Shown here piece by piece: positions 1 through 10,788 of a stretch of 64,000 nucleotides of DNA (positions are counted from its first letter, which is position 1; every line of letters begins with the position of its first letter). The notes below the pieces were generated by a model that made no database searches, had not been told where the DNA came from, and saw only the letters and a program-made list of their open reading frames with translations. The stretch spans positions 58,441,350-58,505,349 of the forward strand of contig NC_088680.1 in assembly GCF_950023065.1 (NCBI RefSeq). The letters run 5' to 3'. Origin of the DNA: Planococcus citri. Its lineage: Eukaryota > Arthropoda > Insecta > Hemiptera > Pseudococcidae. The translations under genes were made by a program, and so were the position numbers.

Positions 1-1087
1 AAAAGTTTACGAGATGAATTTGAGAATTCTAGTCTTCAGAATGACGGACGTTACCAACCGAGTGAATGCAGAGCACGTCAACTAGTCGCTATTATAGTGC
101 CATATAGAGATCGTTTTGAACATTTGAATATTTTTCTCAGAAATATTCATCCGTTTTTACAAAAACAACAATTAGATTATACCATTTTTATTGTGGAGCA
201 AGCAGGTCAATTTTTTGGAAAATCTCACGTATTGTAGTTCGATAAAAAATTATCGACTCGTTGATTAATTGTATAGTTATTTACAGGCGATAGCCCTTTC
301 AATCGTGGTATGCTGATGAATGTGGGATTTTTCGAGGCTATAAAAATTCGTCCCTTCGACTGTTTTATATTTCACGATGTCGATTTACTGCCAGAAGATG
401 ACCGAAATTTATACACATGCCCGGAGCAGCCTCGTCATATGTCCGTTGCCATTGACGTTTTCAGATATAAGTAATGATGATAATTTCCGGTCAATCTATG
501 ACCTTTTTTTTTCTTGGATGAGTTACAATGTGACGCATGCTTGATATTAGATGGAACTTTTTTGAAATAATCATCATGAAATTTATTCCTACTTTTTTTT
601 TAGGTTACCATACAGCGATTTATTTGGCGGAGTTAGTGCCATGTCTACTGAGCATTTTTTATTAGTCAACGGTTTCAGTAATATGTTTTGGGGATGGGGT
701 GGAGAAGACGATGACATGTCGATGCGTATTAAAATGAGAGGTTTGCATTTATCAAGATATCCTTTTAATATTGCTCGATATACAATGTTAGCCCACGAAA
801 AGCAAAAAGCCAATCCAAATAGGTACAAATCCAATTTTATATAATTCTCGAAGCACTTTTACTCCGTAATTAATTAATTACTTTTTCCACACAGATTTGA
901 AAAATTATACTACGGACGTAAACGTTTCAAAACCGAAGGACTAAACAGCTTAGAGTATAAAAGACTGGCTGTTCAATCGTGTAAACTTTTCACATGGATT
1001 TTTGTCGAATTCACTCCACCTAATCAAGAAGACACGTTCTCGGGCGTTTTTAAAAATTCATATTTGACCAAGTTCATAAGAGTTTAA
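1..1087 (+). CDS. beta-1,4-N-acetylgalactosaminyl/galactosyltransferase, 5' partial
   Basis: Golgi type II glycosyltransferase of the B4GALT family (GT7), which adds Gal or GalNAc in beta-1,4 linkage to terminal GlcNAc. Four exons are seen, 1-205, 287-470, 604-822 and 895-1087, joined in phase by GT-AG introns; the N-terminal stem and membrane anchor lie upstream of the window. Family motifs appear in order: VAIIVPYRDR, FNRGMLMNVGF, the metal-binding HDVDLLPEDD, LPYSDLFGGVSA, GWGGEDDD, and the Met and His of TMLAH that complete the Mn site in the vertebrate enzyme. The residue before FGGVSA is Leu where vertebrate galactosyltransferases have Tyr (bovine Tyr289). That change is known to favour UDP-GalNAc, so a GalNAc transferase is the likelier reading (inference). 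It is not B4GALT7, whose motifs differ. Confidence 0.93.
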
Positions 1088-2700
1088 ACGTCACAATGTA
1101 GAAAGTTGCGACAACTTAGCACCCATTTTTTTGTAGAATCTCTTATCTGTGATTTTTTTTTTCTCTATAGGTAGTACGTTTACGTAAATGCTTCCTGTTT
1201 TTCAAACTTCTAGCATTCCATTTTTAAAGGACACAAGATCTTTTATCATGTTTTCCATTTGTGCGCTTCTTTTATTATTGATCTAGTCTTTTTATATACT
1301 TTTTAGTTTTACTTCAACGTGTTTGAAATTTTAATTGTTCTTTTTTTTTTGTTTTGTTGGTTAAATTAATTTTTACGTAAATGAATCTCAAAGTACTTAA
1401 TTGCAACTTATTAGTGTCGTTTAATTACCTGCTCTATTATTTATTTTAACATCAAGATCAAAGATCGAGTGCCTCTATTGTATTTTATTTTTAATATGAT
1501 TTTATATATTTTTTTCTTTTTACGCGACGTTTTATACATAAAAGACAATTACGATTATTAATCAAAAATATTGAAAGAACTGAATTTTAAAATATAGATT
1601 TAAATTTTAAATAATACGTAAGTCGAACTTTTATCGTAATTCATAAATAGTTTCTTATATAGAAATTTTCTTAATATTACTGTGATATTATATTCATTAT
1701 CTTACGAGTATGGTTATGCGTCGGGCAAGTGCGATATTTTCTGGCTTAGTTCATAAGCCATTATAGAATGTGCAATATTATCTTATAACTTCTTGTTTCA
1801 TGGTGCGGGCATTTTTTTTTCTTTTTCTGTTTATTTTGTTCAAGTGCTATGCGCAAAATATATATTGTTATATTTTTTTGTGCTTTTTATTCGTACGAAG
1901 TAATCATTTTGAAACTGGGTGAAGAAGAAAAAAAACTCACGGAGGTGATTCATTTACACGTAATTGAGTTATGTACCTACGTAACAATGTATATAAGATG
2001 CAAGAAGGCGGAGGGGCAAACCGCCAAGTGTTGTGTAATTGCCAATTCGAGTTAGCCAAATAAAAACTCGAAGGAGAAAATTTCATTCAAACAAGTCAAA
2101 TGCATAATTTTTGAATTCGTTCCAGAAATTATCGTGTTATTTTTTTTTCGACAATTAAGTACGTCAATAAATAATAATGAATTTAAACTCAACATGAGCA
2201 TCTGAGTGATTTGCCTTGAAGACGAATCGATGATTTCTGATGATGAAATATGGTAATTAGGCATAAGAATATTAGAACAGATAATGGCCTTCTGAAGGGG
2301 AAGGAGAAAGAATAGATTACCAATCAATTAAACGTTCGACAAAATTAATCACTACCTAATTTTTTGAGTCGACAGGTAGCCTCATTTATTTTTTGTTCAA
2401 CTATGAGGCATTTTTGAGAAAACGAATAAGAATAACTTTTGTGATAATCTGACATCGGAAACGATGAACCCAGTCTCAATTTAGACGTCTTTTTCATACT
2501 CAATTGCGAATTAGTAAAAATAAAAAGGCATAAAAAACATGTCCAATATTACCTATTCTTGAAGGAAAAAAAATCAGTTCAATTTTGAGCCCATGGTCTA
2601 TATTTAAAGGAGAATTTTCGGACTGATTCGAAGTCCCTGAATCCAAATTTGAAATTCTAAAAAATAAACTTTTTCAAATCACTTATTTTTGCCCAATTTT
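1088..2700. other. intergenic, AT-rich, no gene seen
   Basis: This stretch lies downstream of the glycosyltransferase stop codon and probably includes its 3' UTR. It is rich in T runs and holds only short open frames with no recognisable motif. I see no RNA gene or repeat unit in it. Confidence 0.6.
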
Positions 2701-4110
2701 TATGCGTAAGTTCAACGACCATGAATTGGTCAAAAAATGGTCATAAAACCAATGTTCTTGAACAAAAAACCAGCCCAATTTTGAAATTTTCGGACCAATT
2801 TAACTCTGAATTAGAATTTAGGGTGAATCTTTGGGTGCTCGTAACTCGTTTATTGAAAAAATATTTTTTTTCCTCTGAAGATATAGAATATTTTCTTGAA
2901 AAAAATTTTTTTCAACCAAAAATGTTTTTTTCCCCTCTAAATGTACCTAGTACTAGTAGGTACTTCTAAAAAATCTGAAAATAACAGTTTTCTAAATCTA
3001 AGAACAGGGTTTTTTTTCTTCAATAAATGGAATTTTTTGTTTGAAAAAACTAAGAGTTATTCTTGAATTTTTCAATATTTTTTTTTAACAAAATTTTTTT
3101 AAATATGGGGGTTTCCAAAAAGTGAGATTTAAAAAAAAATATTATTCAAACAAAAATAAATGGAAAATGGAACTTTTTCTTTAAAAAATTGTGAGTTTTT
3201 TTAAAGGAAACTTTTCATAAAAACATTAAATTTTTATTTTTTGCAAAAATTGGAGATTTTTTTTATTAAAAAAGAATTTTTTCAAAAATGGGATGTTTTT
3301 TTTTTAAAAAAAAGGGATTATTTCCAAACAATGGGATCTTTCAAAAAACGGGATTTTTAAAACAATGAGATTTTTTCCAAAAGAATGAAGTTTTTTCATA
3401 AAATAGATTTTCCAATGATTTTTTTTCTTCAAAAAATGAGATTTTTTCTAAAAAATTTAATATTTTTCAATAAATAGATTTTTTTACCAAAAAGGGGAAA
3501 AATCTTTTTTCAAAAAAATGATCATTTCCTAGATATGGGATCTTTCAAAAAACGGGATTTTTAAAACAATGAGATTTTTTCCAATAGACTTTAGTTTTTT
3601 CATAAAATAGATTTTCCAATGTTTTTTTTTTCAAAAAATGAGATTTTTTCCAAAAAATGGAATGTTTTTCAATAAATAGATTTTTTTACCAAAAAGTGGA
3701 ATCTTTTTCCAAAAAAATGATCATTTTCAAGATATGGGATCTTTCAAAAAACGGGATTTTTTCCAAAAGACTGAAGTTTTTTCATAAAATAGATTTTCTA
3801 ATGTTTTTTTTTTTTCAAAAAATGAGTTTTTTACCAAAAAATGAGTTTTTTACCAAAAAATGAGATTTTTTCCAAAAAATGGAATATTTGTCAATAAATA
3901 GATTTTTTCCCAAAAAGTGGAATTTTTTTACAAAAAAGGATTAAGTATTTCCGAAATAACTTATGGGATTTTTTGCAAAGAAATGGGATGTTTTCTAAAA
4001 AAATTAGACTCAAAAAACGGCAGGTCTTTTAAAGAATATTTTTAAAAAAAAAAACAAAAAGCAATTTCCTAAAAAAAAAAACGAAATTTTTCCTTTGTAA
4101 AAAAATTTTT
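2700..4110. repeat. low-complexity A/T tract with about 200-bp tandem copies
   Basis: The tract is built from short motifs such as TTTTTTCAAAAAATGGGATT. Inside it, the phrase GGGATCTTTCAAAAAACGGG recurs at 3333, 3538 and 3736, giving a higher-order unit of about 198-205 bp present roughly three times. Each copy carries the same order of sub-motifs (AATAGATTTT, then CAAAAAATGAGATTTTTTCC, then CAATAAATAGATTT). The open frames here are by-products of the repeat. Confidence 0.75.
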
Positions 4111-4650
4111 ATGGCTCAAAACTTCCGCTCGAAAATGGGCTGTTTTCAGGAACATGAATAAACTCGATGAAAATTTGTCTGCAGACTCCTTCTCAATAAT
4201 TTTCAACCAAAAAGTTGATTTCTCGAATATATTTTTTTCGAAATGGGGGGGGGGTCATGTTTGAAAAATAAACGAATAATATTCAAGCTTGATGCCCTGG
4301 AAAACCCACAAACCAGTAATCGCTGAAAGCTGAAATGTTTCAAATTAAACTCGCCCTATTCACAGTCTTGCTATGAAATCACAAAACACATAATTAAATA
4401 TAAATACTTGCAGCATCGTTTATTCGCAGGTACGATTATTTGTTCCGACATATAAAGATATAATATTTCACACAAGAATTGAATTTCATTCAACAACACA
4501 ACATTCATAAAGCACCGGGCACAATAAGCCTCGAATAAATAAATAAAATAATAGCATAACCCCCAATTAACCAAGTTTTCGAGAAACCCATCGCGATAGT
4601 AAGTAATTAAATTACCGAGAAGAATTGCGTGTAATAAATACTTGATGCGA
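4111..4650. other. intergenic and probable Spt5 3' UTR
   Basis: It contains a G9 run near 4245. On the minus strand, AATAAA lies at 4424-4419, about 230 nt downstream of the Spt5 stop codon, and could be its polyadenylation signal. A short open frame at 4371-4721 on the minus strand overlaps the Spt5 terminal exon in another frame and is not a gene. Confidence 0.5.
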
Positions 4651-7600
4651 TTAATTTGGTTGATATCGACATAGGAACCGTAATGGCACCATTTTGGGAT
4701 TTTTTTCGTTCTCGAATTCAACTACACCTTCTTGTTCGTCGATGTTGAGCAAAATTCCAACCATTCCCTTCTCATCGCCCATCAATACTTTGACTTGATC
4801 ATTGATGACCGGAGGTACTGGCTCGAGGTGGTCGCACAATAGGTGGAAATCTTGACCTTCGTCTTCGATGAATACGGTACAAGTGCCATCCTTGAATAAA
4901 CAAGCACAGACACTCGAATTTACAAGAAATACATAATTATGTTTGAAAAATGGGTCAATTCGATGACACCTACCTTAATTCCTCGAATAATTCCAATTTG
5001 ATTGGCTAAACCGCGATCTCCCACCGTATCCAAAATACGAACCACAATTCCAGGTATGAACCAATCTTGAAGATTAGCCAAGTCCAACCCTACGGAAATA
5101 TCGACACTTTCAATTTGCGATACAAGTTCATTAACCCCAGATAATTTCTCTTCTTGCTGAATATTTACCAGCTCCAGGAGTCTGAGGATTATGATACGGC
5201 GAAGCCATCGAAACTGAAGATGCACTACCAGGCGTCATCGGACTGTAACTAATAGGTGATGCTGTTCCATATCCACCAATACCGCTACCACCGGGACTAG
5301 GGGTGTGAAGGTAAGAAGAAGCGCTACTGCTGTGATATCCTGAAGGTGATGCTGTGTGATATGGCGAAAACGAATGATCGGATGAAGCGTAATTGCTGCC
5401 TGGTGTTTGAGGAGCGTATTCTACATTCGACATGGATGTATAGTTATCCATATCGTAGTTGTCGATATCGGACTGTCGAGCTGGAGTGTTGGCAACCGAT
5501 GATTCCCAATGAGCAGGAGTACGGGAGCCGTCGTGTATCGGAGTCATGCTACCGTAATGATGAGGTGTTCGATTACCGGCTAAAATCACGAAATATTTGT
5601 TAGCTGATGGAAATAATATTCGATTTATTTGGTAAATTGAGATTACAGGATACGTACTGTCGTATAGTGGTGTCTGAGAACCGTGCATAGGAGTTCTACC
5701 ACCTCCAGAGTACATCGGAGTTTGACCAACGCCGCAAGCTGGGGTGCGAGAATACGTCGAATATGATCCATCCTGCAAAATTAAAATAAAAATGTGAAAT
5801 TATTTATAAAATTTGATTTTAGGGCCACCGCCTTGTGGGAAAAACACTCACTTTGCTTGGTTGTCCAACAACTTGAATATTATTTCGATCAACGGAAATA
5901 GTTTGACACGAGGTGTGTAGCTCGACCCTCGTTGTGGTGTCAGTGGAATCCTTAACAATACCAATATTTCCTGGAAAAAAAATATCAAAATTAAAAAACA
6001 AGAATTTCGAGGAACGAAAGTGAGAGCATTTTACAAGGATTTTTCTCAAATACCTTTATAAGGTCCTCGTGTAATCTTTATGGTTTGGCCAATAATTTCT
6101 CTATCCCGTTTGGTCATACCGCCCCGTCCTCCTCCTCCTCGTCCTCTGCCACCACCACCTCCACCTCCGCCAGGATGCATAGGAGAAGAGATACGAGGAG
6201 ACATGTAGCCAGCGTCGATATGAATTGTACTCTAAAATAACAATCGTCCATTCAATTTACATATTTTTTATTTAAAATTTGAATTTATTATATTTTATTT
6301 TTTTAAATGTACTCACAGAATCTTTGCTACCTCCAGCCAATTGTAAATGGCGTGTTTTACAAACGAAAATACCTCCATTATCCAAGTACAGTTTGGAATA
6401 CAAAAATGCGAAATTTCTGTACAAATGTTTGATTTCGCCGCCACGTCCCTGCGTACAAAAAAATCCATTCGTGACGAAAATATCGCAAAAAATGCGCCTC
6501 GAAGCGTGAAAATAATACATACAGAGTGAGGTCCATCGATAACCTTTACAATATCTCGTCTTTGAATCGACTGCTGATCAGAATCCAACGCTATGGTACT
6601 TTTATTCTCTTTTTTCTTATGCAAAGCTTGAGGTTTGACTTCGATCACTTTTCCATTCATATTCAACACGTGGAAAATTTCTCGTTCCAGACGAACAATA
6701 ACGCCAACGGTTTGAGGACTAAGGAAAGATCACCGATAATAAATTCCGAATTTGAAAAAAATCATCGCCCGTCCCTTCGACCTATACTTACTCTAGCTGA
6801 ACTAAATCTCCATATTGGAACTGTCCCAAAGAATCGACTCCGGTCGCCATGTCAGTACAGAGTTGTAAATCTCGTGGCAAAATTTCCAACTCGTGCATAG
6901 TTAAATCGGAGAACAACACTACTCGATTTTCTTCTGATCTAATAACCAATCCGGTATCACCTTCGTAACGTCCGGCAATTACTCTAACGTGATCACCCAT
7001 TTTGAAATATTTTTTCAATTCGTGAGCTTGAAACTCGAGCGGAGTCTGCCAGTAAAATAAGAAAAAAAATTATTCAACGCGAAATTTATACTCGAAAACC
7101 ACGAATGATTTTTTCAATCACCTTTAGGTCATCGTGTCTGGGCATCACTGTGATGAAATTTCCATCTATGGATAAAATTTTACCCTGCAAATGCATCAAT
7201 TCGCCATGGCAAACTTCCACGTTGTCTCCGGCACTGAAGGAATGCGCTGCTATTTCATCTTTACCAGACGAAGGTATTTCGATATCAACACCTTCGGGAG
7301 CTTCTTCGAATTTCTCCAGTTCCGATAACGTTGGCTTAATACCTTGAAAGCGAAAAAATAATGAACATCGGGTTGAGAGGTCGAAAAAACAAATGAAAAT
7401 TGATTTGGTACCGTCGGCGACGATGGCATTCATGTTAAAATTTTTGTACAGGAATCCTTTCAAACTGTAACGATTCCCTTCGAACATTAAAAAGTCACCG
7501 TCGCTAGTAACCTCTCCTCCGATTGCTCTAATTGCCTCCGGATCGAAGGGTTTGGCCGCTGGGCGACGTTTTTTCTTTCTTTTTAGATTATCATCCTAGA

Positions 7601-8991
7601 AAAATGATTTTATTTTCGTGATTTCATACGAGATTATTTTCTAATAATGGTTATATTCGATCGACTAATGGTGCAACTTACGGAGGTCACTCTTAAAGCT
7701 CCTCTCAGTCTGGTATAATCGATCCTGGGTAATAATTTAAGATGTACTTCATTTTGAGCAACCTCTACGTAATCAACTTGAGCGATATCGTCCTTATATA
7801 ATCCTAATGAAATAAAATTCCGAGTTATTTCGAGCAAATTTCTATTTTAAAAATGCTAGCGATTTGGTACTTCAATTACCTCGTTTTAAACGAACCCATT
7901 GTTTAGGACGTAATCCAGTCTGAGCTTTAGAGACTCTTAGAATATCAGTCATTTCTTTAATAGGAACCATTTGCTGTTTCCAAACACCCATTCTCAGATT
8001 ACCAACGTTGGCTATGGCTTGTTTGACATGTGGCTGTTTATAAGATTCGATATAAATGTATCCTTTGACACCTTCCGGTGCTACGACTGATTTAATCTGC
8101 AACGGCTCTTCGGTAAATTGGTACGCTATGAATTTACGCATCAGTAACAAAGCTGTATTTTTCTCTTCGCCGATTCGACACTTGACCATCCATAAATTAG
8201 GATCCCTGCAGGAAAAAAAAAAAACGATAAGTGCCTTTGTTTGAAAAATAACTGAGCAAAGACTGGAACACGTCTTACTTGACACCCGGTAGTAAAGTTT
8301 GCTGAGTGATTTCATCGGACATATCTTCACCTCCGTCACCGAAATGTCGAGTTGATATCGATTCTCCGGCGTACTTTTTACGTAAATATTCTTCGATTTC
8401 ATCTTCTTTCTGCGAGCTGCGAAAGATCTCGTTTAGTACAAAAAAATTTGAGATATTGAAGCGAGATGAGATGTAGAAACATACTCCCAAAGATTGGTTC
8501 CTCTTCTGCGACCCTCGATTTCTCGCGCTGTCGGTCCAAGTTCATCGATTTCGTTACTAACGATACCGATTTCTTGGGCGCCATCTTCCCATTCATCTTC
8601 GGATTCTACTTCATCGTCGACTTCAGCTTCTTCCAAGATGAAACCTCCGTGTCGTTCGTTGCGACGTTTTTTATATCGTGCGTTGTCTCGTTCTTCATCT
8701 TCTTCGTCGTCGTATTCCTGAACACATTTACATAGCCAAATGAATAAGAGAATAAATAGTGAGAAAAAAAGAAATTAGATGTTTTTTTTTCTCATTACAT
8801 CTTCTTCGGAATTCAGATTTTCTCCTTCTGGCTCTTCTTCGTCTGAAACGCTCTCTCTGTCGTTATCCTCCTGTAGAATTTTAATCATATTGTTAATTTT
8901 TTTTTAAATTCTAAGATTATAAAATATGAGTATAATAAATTACTTCAGCTTCACTCCCACTAGCTCCACTGTTATATTCATCGTCAGACAT
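4651..8991 (-). CDS. Spt5: transcription elongation factor Spt5 (DSIF large subunit)
   Basis: With Spt4 it forms DSIF, which binds RNA polymerase II and controls promoter-proximal pausing and processive elongation in the nucleus. Seventeen exons in phase: 8944-8991, 8799-8870, 8485-8717, 8279-8416, 7880-8205, 7682-7803, 7412-7595, 7122-7342, 6792-7045, 6523-6718, 6317-6448, 6054-6231, 5852-5970, 5658-5772, 5169-5579, 4974-5089 and 4651-4890. The product is 1034 aa, close to the fly and human proteins. In order: an acidic N-terminus (MSDDEYNSG), the NGN domain (from DPNLWMVKCRIGEE), several KOW domains (GDHVRVIAGRYEGDTGLV; GPYKGNIGIVKD), a C-terminal repeat region with TPMYSGGGRTP and SQTPLYD units that P-TEFb phosphorylates in other animals, then a last KOW ending in LRFLCRYQPN. 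Start at 8991 is the first ATG followed by the conserved acidic exon. One intron splits the repeat region at D-T/G. Confidence 0.97.
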
Positions 8992-10230
8992 CACGATGAC
9001 AAAATTTTCAACCAAATTTTACAACGATCAGGGCAGTATATTTCGGAAGACTACTCGATGCAAATTCGTCTTTTCTGATCCGTTTCTCTCATTTCTATCT
9101 CCAACGATCGAGGTACTTATACTGAAAAACAAAACTCAGTTACAAAATACAATCACCATAGAAACGCAAGAAAACTGAATATTTATTTTACTTCATTTAC
9201 CGAATACCTGCTGACGATGTTAATTAAAGCGTATTCGAGCGGATGGGTGGAATTCCTTACATCTTTGGTACGATTAAAAATAACAGAGGCCCCATCACCG
9301 ATTTCTGGGGCACTCCTACTACTACGAGTTGATCGGACAAGCGAGCGGTAAAGCATCATCTCTCTACAGGAATCTCATAAATTATACATACTTCAAGTCA
9401 CTCAAAAACTGAACTAATTAAAGATAATGATTACATCAAAAATGTTATTTGAATTTCATCGAGTTATTCTACGATCCAAATACTCGAAGAAAATTATTTT
9501 TTAAAGCAACATTATTATTTCATCGAAAAAATCGTACTATTCGTTCGCTTCATTTCATCATTATAATTTCACCGGATTGCAATTATAAAGCACACATTCA
9601 ACCGAAGAAAAAGTGACGACTTTCAAAAACTATATAGGTAGTCAAATCACCGGCTCCAGTGGATTGAGGAGTTTCTCACAGCTATACTCGAATGTGTTTT
9701 CAAAACACTTTACTGTTACTACTCAAGTCAAAGATGTCAATGGATGGGAAGGGAATGAGAGAATTACTCAAATGATCAGTATAAGCATAAAATCACATCA
9801 CCAAGTTGTGCTTTATAAAGTATTACAACTCGGAGTGGCAGAACTGGATACAATAGTGTACTTCATAAATTACGAAGCGGTGATTGAAAAATACTCTGAG
9901 AATGAAAGCTGTTACACTGAGGAAATGAATTGTAATCTTACCACGACACTTGTGTTCCAAAATTCCAAATTGAATCTTGAGATAGAGTGATGAATTCTGA
10001 TTCAAATTACGTATCACCCTTCTGCAATCATTTTCAATCTGCGAATGAAATCATATTATATTATGTAGGTTAGGACATAATCAACGTAGGTGTAAAATAG
10101 AACATGAAACTTGATATACTTGAATCACTTTACGTATATAGTTACCTGGAGGTTTGAAAAAGTCGAACACGAAAGAAAAATTTGACGACAGGTCAACGTA
10201 ATCAAAACTCAAATTCAATTCTAATTGAAC
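8992..10230. other. Spt5 upstream region, no gene seen
   Basis: This is the 5' flank of Spt5 and should include its promoter and 5' UTR. A 125-codon plus-strand frame at 9613-9990 has no ATG near its beginning, no family motif and no flanking exons, so I do not call it. No repeat was recognised before the foldback element at 10231. Confidence 0.5.
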
Positions 10231-10781
10231 CATAGACATTATTGGTATTACGTCACAATGAGGCAGAATGGTTCTTGCTGTGCGCTGATTGGCTGGTTGG
10301 TTTGTTATTAAATCATCAGTGAAGTTGGCGCAAAATTACGTCTAATTAATCAAATATCTCAGTAATTACTGAGAATAATTAAAAAGTAATTAGATATTTG
10401 AAATCTACGCATCTGAAAACATACATGAGAAGTTCAAAAATGAAGAAAGTGGAAATTCTCGCGAAATAAATCGTTTATCAGTGTTAGGAATTCTGGTTTT
10501 TATCATTGTAAACAGAGAGCACAATTCGCGACACTGATAAACGATTTATTTCGCAAGAATTTCCACTTTCTTCATTTTTGAACTTCTCATGTATGTTTTC
10601 AGATGCGTAGATTTCAAATATCTAATTACTTTTTAATAATTCTCAGTAATTACTGAGATATTTGATTAATTAGACGTAATTTTGCGCCAACTTCACTGAT
10701 GATTTAATAACAAACCAACCAGCCAATCAGCGCACAGCAAGAACCATTATTCCTCATTGTGACGTAATACCAATAATGTCT
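10231..10781. mobile_element. foldback (inverted-repeat) element with candidate 7-bp target duplication
   Basis: Two arms of 253 nt (10232-10484 and 10531-10783) are inverted copies of each other with only a few mismatches, separated by a 46-nt spacer. Outer arm ends read ATAGACATTATTGG on the left and its complement on the right. The heptamer ATTGAAC flanks the element at 10224-10230 and 10782-10788, consistent with a target-site duplication. It has no coding capacity, so this is a non-autonomous MITE or foldback element, or a recent palindromic insertion. The arms contain CCAAT-type (GATTGG) and TTACGTCA motifs, which may be incidental. The family was not identified. Confidence 0.8.
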
Positions 10782-10788
10782 ATTGAAC

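Noticed and set aside
9613..9990. 125-codon plus-strand frame upstream of Spt5
   Set aside because: It does not begin with ATG, shows no motif, and has no neighbouring exons; composition matches the surrounding intergenic DNA.
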